Below, in pieces: positions 35,447 to 44,514 of a stretch of 64,000 bases of DNA. Below the pieces are notes generated by a model, which was not told where the DNA came from, did no database searches, and saw only the letters and a program-made list of their open reading frames with translations. Every line of letters starts with the position of its first letter. The stretch's first letter is position 1. This DNA is from Pyrinomonadaceae bacterium. GTDB taxonomy: Bacteria > Acidobacteriota > Blastocatellia > Pyrinomonadales > Pyrinomonadaceae. Location of the stretch: contig JAGOBH010000005.1 of the NCBI GenBank assembly GCA_017983495.1, positions 62,001 through 126,000 on the forward strand, given 5' to 3'. The position numbers and the translations under genes are program-made.

Positions 35447-38400
35447 CTATTTGCCAAATGGCAGCTTGAGCAGGTGTCCGCGATAGACAAAATAGATACA
35501 TTTGCCCGGTTCGTCAACCCACATCGACATGCTGTTAAATGTCATCTTCGGCACCTTCAGTATCGTCTTAAAACCGAAAACCTTGGTGTCGTAGAGCCCG
35601 ACGGCGGTCTCATTTTTTTCAAGATCGGGAATGGCGGCCCAAAATTCATTTGGCTTTGCAGTCTTTTGCAGTTGCCGAAACGTCTGCTGGGCCAACGGAC
35701 GAAACTCGCCCGCTATCGGTTGCAACGTCCCGGTCTCAGGGTCGAGCAGCATCATCTGGCTTGCTTCCGGGTCAGCGGAGACCGTGTCATCAGGCTCGCT
35801 TTCGCCGTAACCGTCATAATGTTCACCGTCTTCGCGTTGTTCGACGAGCAGGATCTTGTTCACCGTCGGCACGAATGCGGTCGGGTAGTATGCCGTATAC
35901 TGCATCACGTCGATCTTGAACTCCTTATTCGTCGATAGGTTGATCCGAACCAGCGAAGGGCCTTCCTCTTCGTCGTATTTGTATGCCGCCACCCAACGTC
36001 CGTTAGGCGTGACCACGGGCGAAGCGTGAAACGACGTTCGAATCCGCGTCAGTTTGCCGCGTACGGCTTTGTACAGACCCTCGCCGTCAGCGCGGATGTC
36101 GGTTTCGCCGACGCGTGCTTTCCACTGTTCGACAGTAGATTGAACCGTGCTGCCGTCCCGGAGCGGAATAAACTCGACGCCCGGCGGCTGCAGAGCCGGC
36201 CCGGCGTCCGCACCATTGACGATGCTTCGCCATGAATAGCCCTCAAATTCACGTTTGACCCGAAGCTTTTCGCGAACCTCATATTCAGACTGCATTCCGT
36301 CAACCGATATTCCCGGCGACGGAGCGTCCGGATCGACTTCGACGATCGCCTCATCGATTTCGGCTTCGACCTTTTTCCGGATGGCCATGTCGGTCGCGGC
36401 GGCACGCAGGTCGTCGCCTTCTTTCCAGACCGTCTCGACATGCAGGTTGTCATCCGCAAGCAGGATCTCGAGCCCCGGGATCATGCGGCTCATTTCATAT
36501 TTCACCGTTCCCGGCGTCGCTTTCAGCCCCTCAAAATATTTGTCGAGCCCGACAATGAACGGCGTCGTAGGACTGGCCGCCATATAGACGCGCCGTCCGC
36601 CGTTTCGGCCGAGCATGACGAGCTCTTTCGGCGCGCAATACTCACGATCGGGACAGTTGAGAAATGGTGCAAGCTCGTCAACGCGATTTTCCGTCAGGTA
36701 CGATTTCAGTTCGTCAAACTCAAACTTGCTCAGTTCACGTTCGCGATACCGCGACGAGTCGTGGTCCCACGTGAAAATGACCTTGTCATTATAAATGCGT
36801 ACAAAATTACCGTCGTATGAATATATCCCGCGAAGCTCGGCGTCGGCCTTAACGTCTTTTATCAAAGCCTCTTCGGCGTCCTTGAAAGTGCCCTGTTGAT
36901 AGAAGGTGTAGCCATTGTTGCCGGTCGATTCGGGTGCGACGCTGAGGAACAGCCAGATCAAATACTCGCTCATCGTTCCGTCGCCGCTGTCGCCGAAAAA
37001 CGCCGTTGTTGCACCCATGATCTTCGCCTCGCCCTGATGCCGTGCAAGCACGGCAGCACGGGCCTGCGGCGAATCTTCCGATTCGAGATAGCGTTCGGCA
37101 GCGGTCGCAAGCCGTTTGTCGCCGCTGCCCATCAGCTCGATCGACTTTGCCAGTGGCAGCGGGGCACGGATGAGTCGTCCGCACGCAAATAATGCGAGCT
37201 TGGTCTCGACGTTTTCGCCGTCGAGTATCGCCTGATATTCCGGCACGTCTTCGAGCATGCACGCGGCGATGCCGACGGATGTCGGCGAACCGCTGCGTAG
37301 ATCAAAGACGTCCTGACTCTGCTTTTCCCGCAGTTCGGCCCGCTGAGCCAAAAGGCGCACCATGGCGTCCACCGTCGCTTTGTCTCGCTTGACGTCGCTG
37401 AGCAGCATTCGGCTGATAGCGGAATTTTGCCAACGCAGCACGAGCCGGCGTAAGTTTGCGTCTAAGTTCGGGTCCTTAGTGTCGTAAAATGCGATCCGGT
37501 CAATGACCGCCGTGGCTAGTTCGTCGCTGACCTCGCTCGCCTGCATCAGCTGGTTACCGATTAGCGATCGTAGCTCCGCCGCTGTAATTGGTTGGCCCTT
37601 TACCGCCATCGGGCGATTATCGGCGTAGGTGTTGTAGGTATACGGACCATTTGCCGCTGGAGCATTGGCTGCGGCCATCGACGCGGCCGCTGCTGATGCG
37701 ATCTCGCCCATCCTTTTCGCGGCCCATTCAAGTGCGTCGAGCTGCTCAGCAACCGAAAATCCCTTACAAGCAAGGATCGCGTTGACGATATTGTTCCGCT
37801 CGTACCCTTCGACCTCCGGCAGCAGCCGACGCAGCGGCTGTGCGGCACGCGGATCTGCCTGATGGCCAAGCGCCCAGATCGCCCAGGTCCTGTGCGGGAA
37901 ATACTCCTCTTCGGCGACGGCGGTTTTTGTGTTGGAGTTAGTTTCCGGATAACGGACCGAGTTCGATGCCCAGCCGGCCGCGTTTGCCGCGGTATTGGCT
38001 GCATTTGCCATCGCATTTGCGGCATAAACAGGGCGTTTACCCTTTTCGTCCAGCACTTTGAGCAGGCCCGGAACACTCTCCGGGATCTTTAATGTTCTCA
38101 GGGCATCGATCACCAACCGCCGCTCTTCGCCGGTTTCCTTTGCCCAATTTCTGTCCTCCAGCCACGGCAGCATCGCTTTTATGATCTCGGGGTTTCTGGT
38201 ATTGATCCGTGTAAGCAGATTGCGGACGGCGGCGGCCCGAACGACAGGATTATCGCTCTTGAGCAATTCGACCATCTTCTCGATGTACTTTTCCTCGGGC
38301 GAGATCAAAACGAGCGTCGTCAGGCCGGTGTAACCGCCCATGTCGGCGAGCGTCTCGTCTCCGAGCAGCGACATGTACCATTCGTCGCGACCGGGCCACT

Positions 38401-39202
38401 CCTTTTCGGCAACGAGCCCGTCCATCGCCAGATCGCGCATCGGTGCACCGAGTGTTTTGTCTTCAACGATCGATTTCAGCTCATCCCGATAACGCTCAAT
38501 GTCGCCGAGCGAATCGGTGGCTATCGCATGCCGGTATAACGCCCAGGCCGCCAGTGCCCGCGAAGCCTTGCGTGAGCCCCCGGTCTGCAGACGGTCGATA
38601 AGCGGTTTCGCCTTGTCAAAATCGACGCGGACCAGCGCCAGCAGTTCGTCGTGATTCGACACATACGATTCCGTATCGCCAGCGCCGGACGCGGCGCGGT
38701 AAAGTTCGTTTGTAAAATATGGACTGTTATAAACGAGCCAGCGTTTTATAGTGGAACGACTTTCCTTATCGATCGCACCGGTCGTGCCTTCGCGGTCGTA
38801 GATCTTTTTTACAAATTCCGCCGAACGTTCATTCTTGGGCAGGGCGTTCAGATAGTTGGTAAGCAGTTCCGGCTTGCTGTCTATTTGGCTCATCAGGCGG
38901 TCGACAGCCTTGTCGGACGGCTCCGGGCTGTAACGCAGGTCCTGATACGTATTGCTGATCTTTGCCCAATAATCGAGCAGATCCTCGATCGGGGCGTCAT
39001 CCTTGGGCGGCTTGCTCTTGCTGTAAAACTCCTCGGTACGGTTCGAATTGCGTCGATTCAATGGGTTCGGCGGAGGCGGGGCGGGCAGCCGCAATAACGC
39101 CCCGATCGGGTCCTCTTTGGCAGCCGTATGTGGAAGGAAGATGGCAGCCTCGATCAATAATAGTGACGCACAAAGAGCGATCGCCGAATAAAGCCTTTTC
39201 AT
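35447..39202 (-). CDS. Large secreted protein with HEAT-like repeats and C-terminal propeller-like region
   Basis: A 1251-residue protein with a signal peptide (ALCASLLLIEAAIFL). AGGAGAT precedes the ATG. Residues about 90-700 are alpha-helical with repeats of the HEAT/PBS-lyase kind (VELLKSDNPVVRAAAVRNLLTRI, DPRAAQPLRRLLPEVEGYER as separate examples). Residues about 720-1250 are beta-rich; the end has strands such as VVTPNGRWVAAYKYD and MMLLDPETGTLQPI reminiscent of PD40/WD40-like propellers. An Ala/Asn-rich segment lies near 395-415. I do not recognise a named family and see no catalytic motif. The gene stands alone, between a divergent dehydratase and rpsU. Confidence 0.7.
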   Translation of the reverse strand: MKRLYSAIALCASLLLIEAAIFLPHTAAKEDPIGALLRLPAPPPPNPLNRRNSNRTEEFYSKSKPPKDDAPIEDLLDYWAKISNTYQDLRYSPEPSDKAVDRLMSQIDSKPELLTNYLNALPKNERSAEFVKKIYDREGTTGAIDKESRSTIKRWLVYNSPYFTNELYRAASGAGDTESYVSNHDELLALVRVDFDKAKPLIDRLQTGGSRKASRALAAWALYRHAIATDSLGDIERYRDELKSIVEDKTLGAPMRDLAMDGLVAEKEWPGRDEWYMSLLGDETLADMGGYTGLTTLVLISPEEKYIEKMVELLKSDNPVVRAAAVRNLLTRINTRNPEIIKAMLPWLEDRNWAKETGEERRLVIDALRTLKIPESVPGLLKVLDEKGKRPVYAANAMANAANTAANAAGWASNSVRYPETNSNTKTAVAEEEYFPHRTWAIWALGHQADPRAAQPLRRLLPEVEGYERNNIVNAILACKGFSVAEQLDALEWAAKRMGEIASAAAASMAAANAPAANGPYTYNTYADNRPMAVKGQPITAAELRSLIGNQLMQASEVSDELATAVIDRIAFYDTKDPNLDANLRRLVLRWQNSAISRMLLSDVKRDKATVDAMVRLLAQRAELREKQSQDVFDLRSGSPTSVGIAACMLEDVPEYQAILDGENVETKLALFACGRLIRAPLPLAKSIELMGSGDKRLATAAERYLESEDSPQARAAVLARHQGEAKIMGATTAFFGDSGDGTMSEYLIWLFLSVAPESTGNNGYTFYQQGTFKDAEEALIKDVKADAELRGIYSYDGNFVRIYNDKVIFTWDHDSSRYRERELSKFEFDELKSYLTENRVDELAPFLNCPDREYCAPKELVMLGRNGGRRVYMAASPTTPFIVGLDKYFEGLKATPGTVKYEMSRMIPGLEILLADDNLHVETVWKEGDDLRAAATDMAIRKKVEAEIDEAIVEVDPDAPSPGISVDGMQSEYEVREKLRVKREFEGYSWRSIVNGADAGPALQPPGVEFIPLRDGSTVQSTVEQWKARVGETDIRADGEGLYKAVRGKLTRIRTSFHASPVVTPNGRWVAAYKYDEEEGPSLVRINLSTNKEFKIDVMQYTAYYPTAFVPTVNKILLVEQREDGEHYDGYGESEPDDTVSADPEASQMMLLDPETGTLQPIAGEFRPLAQQTFRQLQKTAKPNEFWAAIPDLEKNETAVGLYDTKVFGFKTILKVPKMTFNSMSMWVDEPGKCIYFVYRGHLLKLPFGK

Positions 39203-39337
39203 GTTTGGAAGATCTCCTATCGCCTTAGATGATGCGATTATAAACCTTTACTGCTTGTATTCAAGAAGAATTTCTCAGTGCGGTTCGAATCGCCCGTTCG
39301 ATTTGCCGTAAACAACGTGGGTGATAAAATACCGGGA

Positions 39338-40294
39338 ATGATCAATGTAAAAATGGTGAGGGAAGCGGCTGAGCGGATCGGTAATTTGGTGCATCGGACG
39401 CCGGTCGAATACAGCGCGTCGCTAAGCAAGCATCTCGGCGTCGATACGTACGTCAAATACGAGCTTTTTCAGCTGACCGGTGCGTTCAAGATCCGCGGAG
39501 CATTTAATAAACTGCTCACGATGACAGACGAGGAACGCGAGCGTGGTGTCGTCGCCGTCAGCGGCGGTAATCACGCACAGGCCGTCGCACTTGCGTCGCG
39601 AACACTCGGCGTGGATGCCGTCATCGTCATGCCGCAGTCGACGCCGCAGATCTACCTCGACGCGACCCGCGGTTACGGAGCGACGGTCGATCTGCAGCCG
39701 ACCATCGCCGGGGCCTTTGCCAAGGTTGAACATTACCGATCCGAGGGCCGCGTCTTTGTCCACCCGTTTGACGACCCGCTCGTCATGGCCGGGCAGGGAA
39801 CTGTCGGGCTTGAGATACTGGAGGACGTTCCGGACGCGACCGACATCATCCTCAGCATTGGCGGCGGTGGACTGGCCGGCGGTGTCTCTGTTGCTGCGAA
39901 GGGCGTAAATCCGGACATTCGGATCTGGGGCGTCGAGACTGTTGGTGCCGACGCAATGGCTCAGGCTCTGGCCGCCGGACATCCAGTCACACTCGACGCG
40001 ATCACGTCGATCGCCAAAACGCTCGGGGCTCCGGCCGTCTCGGACGCGACGCTCGAACTCGTCCAAAAATACTTTGAAAGCGTCACCGTCGTGTCTGACG
40101 CCGATACGGTCCGTTCGATGAACTTCATCCTCGAACGCCTCAAGGTCATCACCGAACCGGCCGCCGCATGCACTCTAACCGCCGCCGAACAGCTTCGCGA
40201 TAGCTTCGACGCCTCGACCAAACTTGTCCTTATCCTATGCGGCGGCAACACGTCTGCCGCGGATCTTTGCGGCTATCAATCGTTGATCAACTGA
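39338..40294 (+). CDS. Threonine/serine dehydratase (PLP-dependent, no ACT domain)
   Basis: A 318-residue fold-type II PLP enzyme that deaminates threonine to 2-oxobutyrate (or serine to pyruvate). The PLP lysine is Lys51 in LTGAFKIRGA, the phosphate-binding loop is SIGGGGLAGG (about 175-184), and the family segment VVAVSGGNHAQAVA is at about 68-80. I set the start at 39338 (MINVKMVREA), the position that matches the family N-terminus; the longer frame adds about 20 unrelated residues. The catabolic length without an ACT domain fits TdcB-like or serine racemase-like enzymes, which cannot be separated by eye. Confidence 0.9.
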   Translation: MINVKMVREAAERIGNLVHRTPVEYSASLSKHLGVDTYVKYELFQLTGAFKIRGAFNKLLTMTDEERERGVVAVSGGNHAQAVALASRTLGVDAVIVMPQSTPQIYLDATRGYGATVDLQPTIAGAFAKVEHYRSEGRVFVHPFDDPLVMAGQGTVGLEILEDVPDATDIILSIGGGGLAGGVSVAAKGVNPDIRIWGVETVGADAMAQALAAGHPVTLDAITSIAKTLGAPAVSDATLELVQKYFESVTVVSDADTVRSMNFILERLKVITEPAAACTLTAAEQLRDSFDASTKLVLILCGGNTSAADLCGYQSLIN

Positions 40295-40362
40295 TCGCGG
40301 CCGCTGAGGCATCGAATCTTCGTTACCGGCATCTTATCTTCAGTTATAGAACGTTTATAAAA

Positions 40363-40872
40363 ATGAAGATTCACACAAGGCACGGTCGACATCTCTCTGT
40401 TCAAACTCTGACGGTAATCATGATCGCGACAGTTCTTTCGGCGACTTCGGGATTCGCACAAACGGCGCCAAAGGTCTTTGCGGTCGAGCTGGTCGTTACA
40501 AAGGACAAGAAGTCTGTCGAGACCGACGCGGACCTCACATTTTCCGAGACGTCTTTCAAGATCGTTCCCGACAAGACCTCGTTCAGCGGGTCGACAGTCG
40601 AGATCAACTACGCGGACGTGAAATCGGCCGACCACTCGTATTCAAAAAAGCCGATGCTCTCGATCGGCGGTGCCGTTGCGACCGCGATTCTGATCGGTGC
40701 CATCTTCGCCGTTCCATTCCTGTTCATCAAGAAAAAGAAACACTGGATGACAGTCCGATCCGACGACAAATACGCAGTCATCAAACTCGGTGACCGCAAT
40801 TTCCGGCAGATAGTCGCCGAATTCGAGACCCGAGGCGTCAAGGTCGCCGACCTGAAGGAAGCTGATAAGTAG
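40363..40872 (+). CDS. Small exported/membrane protein of unknown function
   Basis: A 169-residue protein. The start at 40363 (MKIHTRHGRHL) opens a signal peptide ending SGFAQT. A beta-rich segment (about 35-90; AVELVVTKDKKSVETDADLTF, then VEINYADVKSADHSY) precedes one transmembrane helix (about 99-122) and a short basic KKKKHW stop-transfer segment. A second beta-rich cytoplasmic part ends ADLKEADK. The two soluble parts could form a PH-like sandwich split by the helix, but that is speculation. It lies 68 bp after the dehydratase gene on the same strand. Confidence 0.65.
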   Translation: MKIHTRHGRHLSVQTLTVIMIATVLSATSGFAQTAPKVFAVELVVTKDKKSVETDADLTFSETSFKIVPDKTSFSGSTVEINYADVKSADHSYSKKPMLSIGGAVATAILIGAIFAVPFLFIKKKKHWMTVRSDDKYAVIKLGDRNFRQIVAEFETRGVKVADLKEADK

Positions 40873-40895
40873 TGAAAGCGGCCGCAAAGCCGAGA

Positions 40896-41312
40896 TTATT
40901 CCCAAATGTTCAGCACTCTTATGCCGGCAGGAATAAAATCGTCCTCGTTTCGCGTGACGAGCGTCATGCCGCGGGCGAGAGCGGTCGCGGCCATCAACGA
41001 ATCTATGACCGGCATCGGACGGCCTTTGGATTCGAGATCCGCGATCATCTCACCCCAACGGCGAAGAGTCTCGGTGTCCAGATCGAGAATTCTGCGGTCA
41101 AATCGTGCTATCAACGCATCTACGAATGCGGCAAGGTTAGTCTTACGATTCGACGGCGGCATTTTGCAGATACCTTTATCCAACTCGCCGATTGTTAGCA
41201 CACTGATGTACAGCGAATCGTCCGCTTGCTCGTCCACCCAGGCGAGAACTTTCGCGGACGGGGCCGGCTTTCTATATTCCGATAGAACACAGGTGTCGAG
41301 TAGATAATTCAC
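40896..41312 (-). CDS. vapC: VapC-type PIN-domain toxin
   Basis: A 138-residue PIN ribonuclease. Acidic residues Asp6 (LLDT), Glu43 (TIGELDKG), Asp104 (VIDSLMAATA) and Asp124 (TRNEDDF) form the expected Mg2+ centre. VapC toxins usually cleave tRNA or 23S rRNA. The start codon overlaps the antitoxin stop by four bases, so the pair is translationally coupled. Confidence 0.92.
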   Translation of the reverse strand: MNYLLDTCVLSEYRKPAPSAKVLAWVDEQADDSLYISVLTIGELDKGICKMPPSNRKTNLAAFVDALIARFDRRILDLDTETLRRWGEMIADLESKGRPMPVIDSLMAATALARGMTLVTRNEDDFIPAGIRVLNIWE

Positions 41313-41599
41313 TTGACCGTCTTCCCTGTGAATTCCTCACTATCAAAGTCGATTGTCGGACGCCCCATGTCTTTATCACGCGTAAGGTCGAGTTCGTCGC
41401 CGATGCCATGTAGCGGACTGTTCAATAGAAACTCGCTTAAACTTTCCTTCTTAGCCGTTAGCCGCTTGTATTCGCCAAATGAAATAACAACGGCTGTTGC
41501 CGTGCCGTTCTTTGTGATCAACTGAGGTTCGCCCTTGGCTGCATTGGCGATGACCTCACTGAATTTATTCTTTCCCTCAAAAACGGACAGCTCTTTCAT
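41309..41599 (-). CDS. Phd/YefM-family antitoxin
   Basis: A 96-residue protein. The N-terminal MKELSVFEGKNKFSEVIANA and ITKNGTATAVVISFGEYKRL match Phd/YefM DNA-binding antitoxins. The C-terminal half (SLSEFLLNSPLHGIGDELD) is the disordered toxin-neutralising tail. AGAGAGGG precedes the ATG. Phd/YefM antitoxins are commonly seen with Doc or RelE toxins but also with VapC, as here. Confidence 0.9.
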   Translation of the reverse strand: MKELSVFEGKNKFSEVIANAAKGEPQLITKNGTATAVVISFGEYKRLTAKKESLSEFLLNSPLHGIGDELDLTRDKDMGRPTIDFDSEEFTGKTVK

Positions 41600-41621
41600 G
41601 TTAAACCCTCTCTGGCTTAGC

Positions 41622-41663
41622 TAGCCTGGCTATAATATAGTGTATTTGTCCTTTCGGACGCAA
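41622..41663 (-). promoter_or_regulatory. Promoter and operator of the phd-vapC module
   Basis: On the minus strand TTGCGT (41658-41663), 18 bp and TATATT (41634-41639) form a plausible promoter. Directly downstream, TAGCC-T-GGCTA (41622-41632) is a perfect 5-bp inverted repeat well placed for autorepression by the antitoxin. Confidence 0.55.
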
Positions 41664-41855
41664 GAAAAAAGCGCGACCTCTCGAAATGTTGGCCTCAAAC
41701 AGCCGATTACACCTTTGATTTAGCCGGATATCTTGATCCAGAGGATGTGTCGCGTTGCGGTCTGAGATTTTTCACACGGTTCTTGGTTTCGCTGGCTTCC
41801 TCTGCTATGTTTTCAGATGACCGGCCCTACATTTGCAGAATTTCGGAGCACATTC

Positions 41856-43427
41856 ATGAAAATCATCTCGTTCGCGTTAATGATCATCGTCCTCGGCCTG
41901 TCGGCGGCGGCTCAGGTTAAGCAGCCCGCGGTGGCGTTCGATCCGTCGTACAAGTCTGCGGAGTTTACCGATCCCGCCCGCCTCGACAGGATCAAGCTCA
42001 CATTTCCCGCGATCGAGAAGATATATAAGGAATATGCCGCCAAGAACCACTTTCCCGGCATCGCGTTTGGCATTGTCGTCGACGGCAAGCTCGTTTTCAG
42101 CGGCAGCGACGGCTTTACCGACATTGAAAAGAAAATACCGGTGACATCGTCGTCGCTGTTTAGGATCGCTTCTATGAGCAAGAGCTTTACGGCGATGGCT
42201 ATTCTCAAACTCCGCGACGACGGCAAGCTGAGTCTGGACGATCCCGCATACCTTTATGTACCTGAATTAAAGAACCAGAAATATCCGACGGCCGATTCGA
42301 CGCACATCACGATCCGCCAACTGCTGACGCACGGTGCGGGTTTCCCCGAGGATAATCCCTGGGGCGACCGGCAACTCGCGGACACGAACAGGGAACTTTC
42401 CGAGCTACTCGAACGGCAAATATCGTTCTCGAACCCGCCTGGAATTGCGTACGAATACGCCAATCTTGGCTTCGCTCTGCTCGGCCGCATCGTCACCAAA
42501 GTGTCCGGCAAACCATATCAGCAATATATCCGCGAGAACATCTGGCGGCCGCTCGGGATGAACACCTCGGAATGGGAGTATGCCAACGTCGATCCCGACA
42601 AGCTTGCGCACGGCTACCGCTGGGAACGCGAGCGTTGGAACGAAGAGACGCTGCTTCACGATACGGCGGACGGTTCGTGGGGTGCGATGGGCAGCATGAT
42701 CTCGTCGATCGACGAATTTGGCAAATACATGGCGTTTCACCTCTCGGCATGGCCGCCGTCGAACGCCGCCGAAACAGGGCCGATCAAGCGGGCGTCGGTC
42801 CGCGAGATGCATCATCCGTGGCGTTTTAACAGTCTGAACCCGAATTTCAAATATCCCGGCGGACGAGTGTGTGCCACCGCGGGTGCTTACAGCTACGGCC
42901 TGGGCTGGCTGCGTGATTGCGACGAAAGGGTCTATGTTGGCCACAGTGGCGGGCTGCCGGGCTTTGGCAGCCAATGGCGTGTGATGCCCGAATACGGCAT
43001 CGGCGTCGTAGCTTTCGGCAATGTCACCTACGCGAGCCTCGGCGGCGTTAACCTGCAGGTTCTCGACCTGATGATCCGCGAGGCCGGCCTCAAACCGCGG
43101 CAGTTACCTGTCTCGGCGATCCTTGCCAAACGCAAGGCCGAACTGCTGAAGGTCATCCCGGCGTGGGACACGGGCGAAAAGAGCGGCATCTTTGCCGAAA
43201 ACTTCTTTCCCGATAACCCGATCGATCTGCTCAAAAAAGAGTACTCCGAACTCTGGGCAAAAGCCGGCAAGGTCATCGCCGTCAGGGAACTGATCCCCGA
43301 AAACCAACTCCGCGGCCGCTTCATCATCGAATGCGAAAACGCAAACATCGAGGTCTACTTCACCCTAAGCCCCGAAAACCCGCCGCTGATTCAGCAACTC
43401 GATGTCCGCGAGGTCGCGAAGAAGTAG
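41856..43427 (+). CDS. Secreted serine hydrolase, class C beta-lactamase family
   Basis: A 523-residue protein with a signal peptide (MIIVLGLSAAAQ). The start at 41856 is set by GGAG at 41845-41848 and by the signal. Penicillin-recognising motifs are SMSK (Ser106-Lys109), YAN (Tyr201-Asn203) and HSGGLPG near 370. The C-terminal extension (about 420-523) is a small beta-rich domain. Such proteins range from beta-lactamases and esterases to D-amino-acid peptidases; the sequence does not separate these. It lies between two toxin-antitoxin modules. Confidence 0.88.
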   Translation: MKIISFALMIIVLGLSAAAQVKQPAVAFDPSYKSAEFTDPARLDRIKLTFPAIEKIYKEYAAKNHFPGIAFGIVVDGKLVFSGSDGFTDIEKKIPVTSSSLFRIASMSKSFTAMAILKLRDDGKLSLDDPAYLYVPELKNQKYPTADSTHITIRQLLTHGAGFPEDNPWGDRQLADTNRELSELLERQISFSNPPGIAYEYANLGFALLGRIVTKVSGKPYQQYIRENIWRPLGMNTSEWEYANVDPDKLAHGYRWERERWNEETLLHDTADGSWGAMGSMISSIDEFGKYMAFHLSAWPPSNAAETGPIKRASVREMHHPWRFNSLNPNFKYPGGRVCATAGAYSYGLGWLRDCDERVYVGHSGGLPGFGSQWRVMPEYGIGVVAFGNVTYASLGGVNLQVLDLMIREAGLKPRQLPVSAILAKRKAELLKVIPAWDTGEKSGIFAENFFPDNPIDLLKKEYSELWAKAGKVIAVRELIPENQLRGRFIIECENANIEVYFTLSPENPPLIQQLDVREVAKK

Positions 43428-43458
43428 TAGGTTTGTAAGGACGTGGATGACCCCCGGA

Positions 43459-43842
43459 CTACCCGGCCGCGAGCCGATCGCGAAGCCACCCGGCAAGGTC
43501 GTCTTCGGTAAATGTCCCTTCGGCGAGGTTTAGAAAGGTGATGTATTTATCCTGCGGAGTTGCGGTTAGTTGATAGCCGTTTATTACCAGGAATGTCTCC
43601 ATAACGACATAACCGGTTCGTTTGTTGCCGTCAATAAAAGGGTGGTTTTTGATAATCCCGAATGCATAGGCAGCGGCAAGTGTTGCTACGTCAGCATCCG
43701 GTTCATAGGCGGCAATGTTCTCCGGCCTTGCAAGCGCAGATTCAAGCAAACCGATATCGCGAATTCCGGAACCGCCGCCGTGCTCTGCAAGTTGCAATTG
43801 GTGTATCGCGGCGACGCGATCGATTTTTAGCCAACGCATCAT
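43459..43842 (-). CDS. doc: Doc-type (death-on-curing) toxin, Fic fold
   Basis: A 127-residue Fic/Doc protein. The active-site loop HPFIDGNKRT (67-76) has the Doc-specific lysine after Asn73 in place of the second Gly of AMPylating Fic enzymes. Doc of phage P1 phosphorylates EF-Tu, and the same is expected here. The first codons overlap the antitoxin stop by four bases (43839-43842). Confidence 0.92.
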   Translation of the reverse strand: MMRWLKIDRVAAIHQLQLAEHGGGSGIRDIGLLESALARPENIAAYEPDADVATLAAAYAFGIIKNHPFIDGNKRTGYVVMETFLVINGYQLTATPQDKYITFLNLAEGTFTEDDLAGWLRDRLAAG

Positions 43843-44066
43843 TCCGCCAGCTTTCGCAATAGGTCGCGATTTTCACGCATCACTTTTTGAGCGACTGCCA
43901 TATCATCGGCAAATTCAGGATCATACGCCGTTAGCTCGATGCCGTTTGGCGTATCGAGAGCATAGAGCGTGTCGCCCTTCTGCACACGGAGGCGTTCCAG
44001 TATCTCACGCGGCAAAACGATCCCCGCCGAATTGCCGACCGTTGTAATTTTAAGTGTATTTGCCAT
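43839..44066 (-). CDS. AbrB/MazE-type antitoxin
   Basis: A 75-residue protein with a swapped-hairpin AbrB fold: LKITTVGNSAGIVLPREILERL (about 5-26), then an acidic and helical toxin-binding tail. The start at 44066 gives the family N-terminus; the longer frame begins with an unrelated hydrophobic stretch. No Shine-Dalgarno is visible. The promoter places the transcript start at or next to the ATG, so a leaderless mRNA is likely. Confidence 0.9.
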   Translation of the reverse strand: MANTLKITTVGNSAGIVLPREILERLRVQKGDTLYALDTPNGIELTAYDPEFADDMAVAQKVMRENRDLLRKLAE

Positions 44067-44071
44067 AACTG

Positions 44072-44102
44072 CATTATAACGAGGGTTATAATGTGAGGTC
44101 AA
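44072..44102 (-). promoter_or_regulatory. Promoter with 22-bp operator, AbrB-Doc module
   Basis: TTGACC (44097-44102), 18 bp and TATAAT (44073-44078) on the minus strand. A perfect 9-bp inverted repeat CATTATAAC-gagg-GTTATAATG (44072-44093) covers the -10 and spacer. The predicted start of transcription falls at about 44066-44067, the first base of the antitoxin ATG. Confidence 0.7.
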
Positions 44103-44116
44103 GAAAAAACACACAT

Positions 44117-44144
44117 TAAAAAAGCCCGCCTTTTCTTGCGGGCT
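44117..44144 (-). terminator. Terminator of csbD
   Basis: AGCCCGC (44123-44129) pairs with GCGGGCT (44138-44144). On the minus strand the stem ends in a run of T, 13 bases past the CsbD stop. Confidence 0.8.
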
Positions 44145-44156
44145 CTTCTGCCGTTT

Positions 44157-44390
44157 CTACCTATCCAGCTTCTTTCCGGCGTTGCTGATCGCGTCGCCGA
44201 CGGCATCGACGGCGTCGCCGACTCCGCCTTTTACCTTGCCCCACGTTTCCTGAGTGTGGCCGGCGGCGTTTTGGGCTTCGCCTTCGGCTTCGAGGCGTTC
44301 GTTGCCGGTGGCTTCTCCGGCTTTATCTTTTACCCAACCCTTTGCCTGTTCCCATTTGCCTTTGACTTCGTCTTTATTTGGTCCTGTCAT
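44157..44390 (-). CDS. CsbD family stress-response protein
   Basis: A 77-residue hydrophilic protein with the CsbD pattern: KDEVKGKWEQAKGWVKDKAG then repeated Gly/Ala/Lys-rich amphipathic segments (GKVKGGVGDAVDAVGDAISNAG). The family is associated with general stress regulons; its biochemical role is unknown. AGGAGGA lies 6 bases before the ATG. It is divergent from the proline-rich peptide gene with a 124-bp spacer. Confidence 0.9.
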   Translation of the reverse strand: MTGPNKDEVKGKWEQAKGWVKDKAGEATGNERLEAEGEAQNAAGHTQETWGKVKGGVGDAVDAVGDAISNAGKKLDR

Positions 44391-44514
44391 ACTGGATCCT
44401 CCTGAACTTTCTTTCTACACGGCTATTTTATTTCGTTTGGATAATGCCCGTATGTTCGTTGGGACACAAACTTAAACGGAGCGGGCGTGTAAGCTAGTTT
44501 CCAAGGAGAATTAT

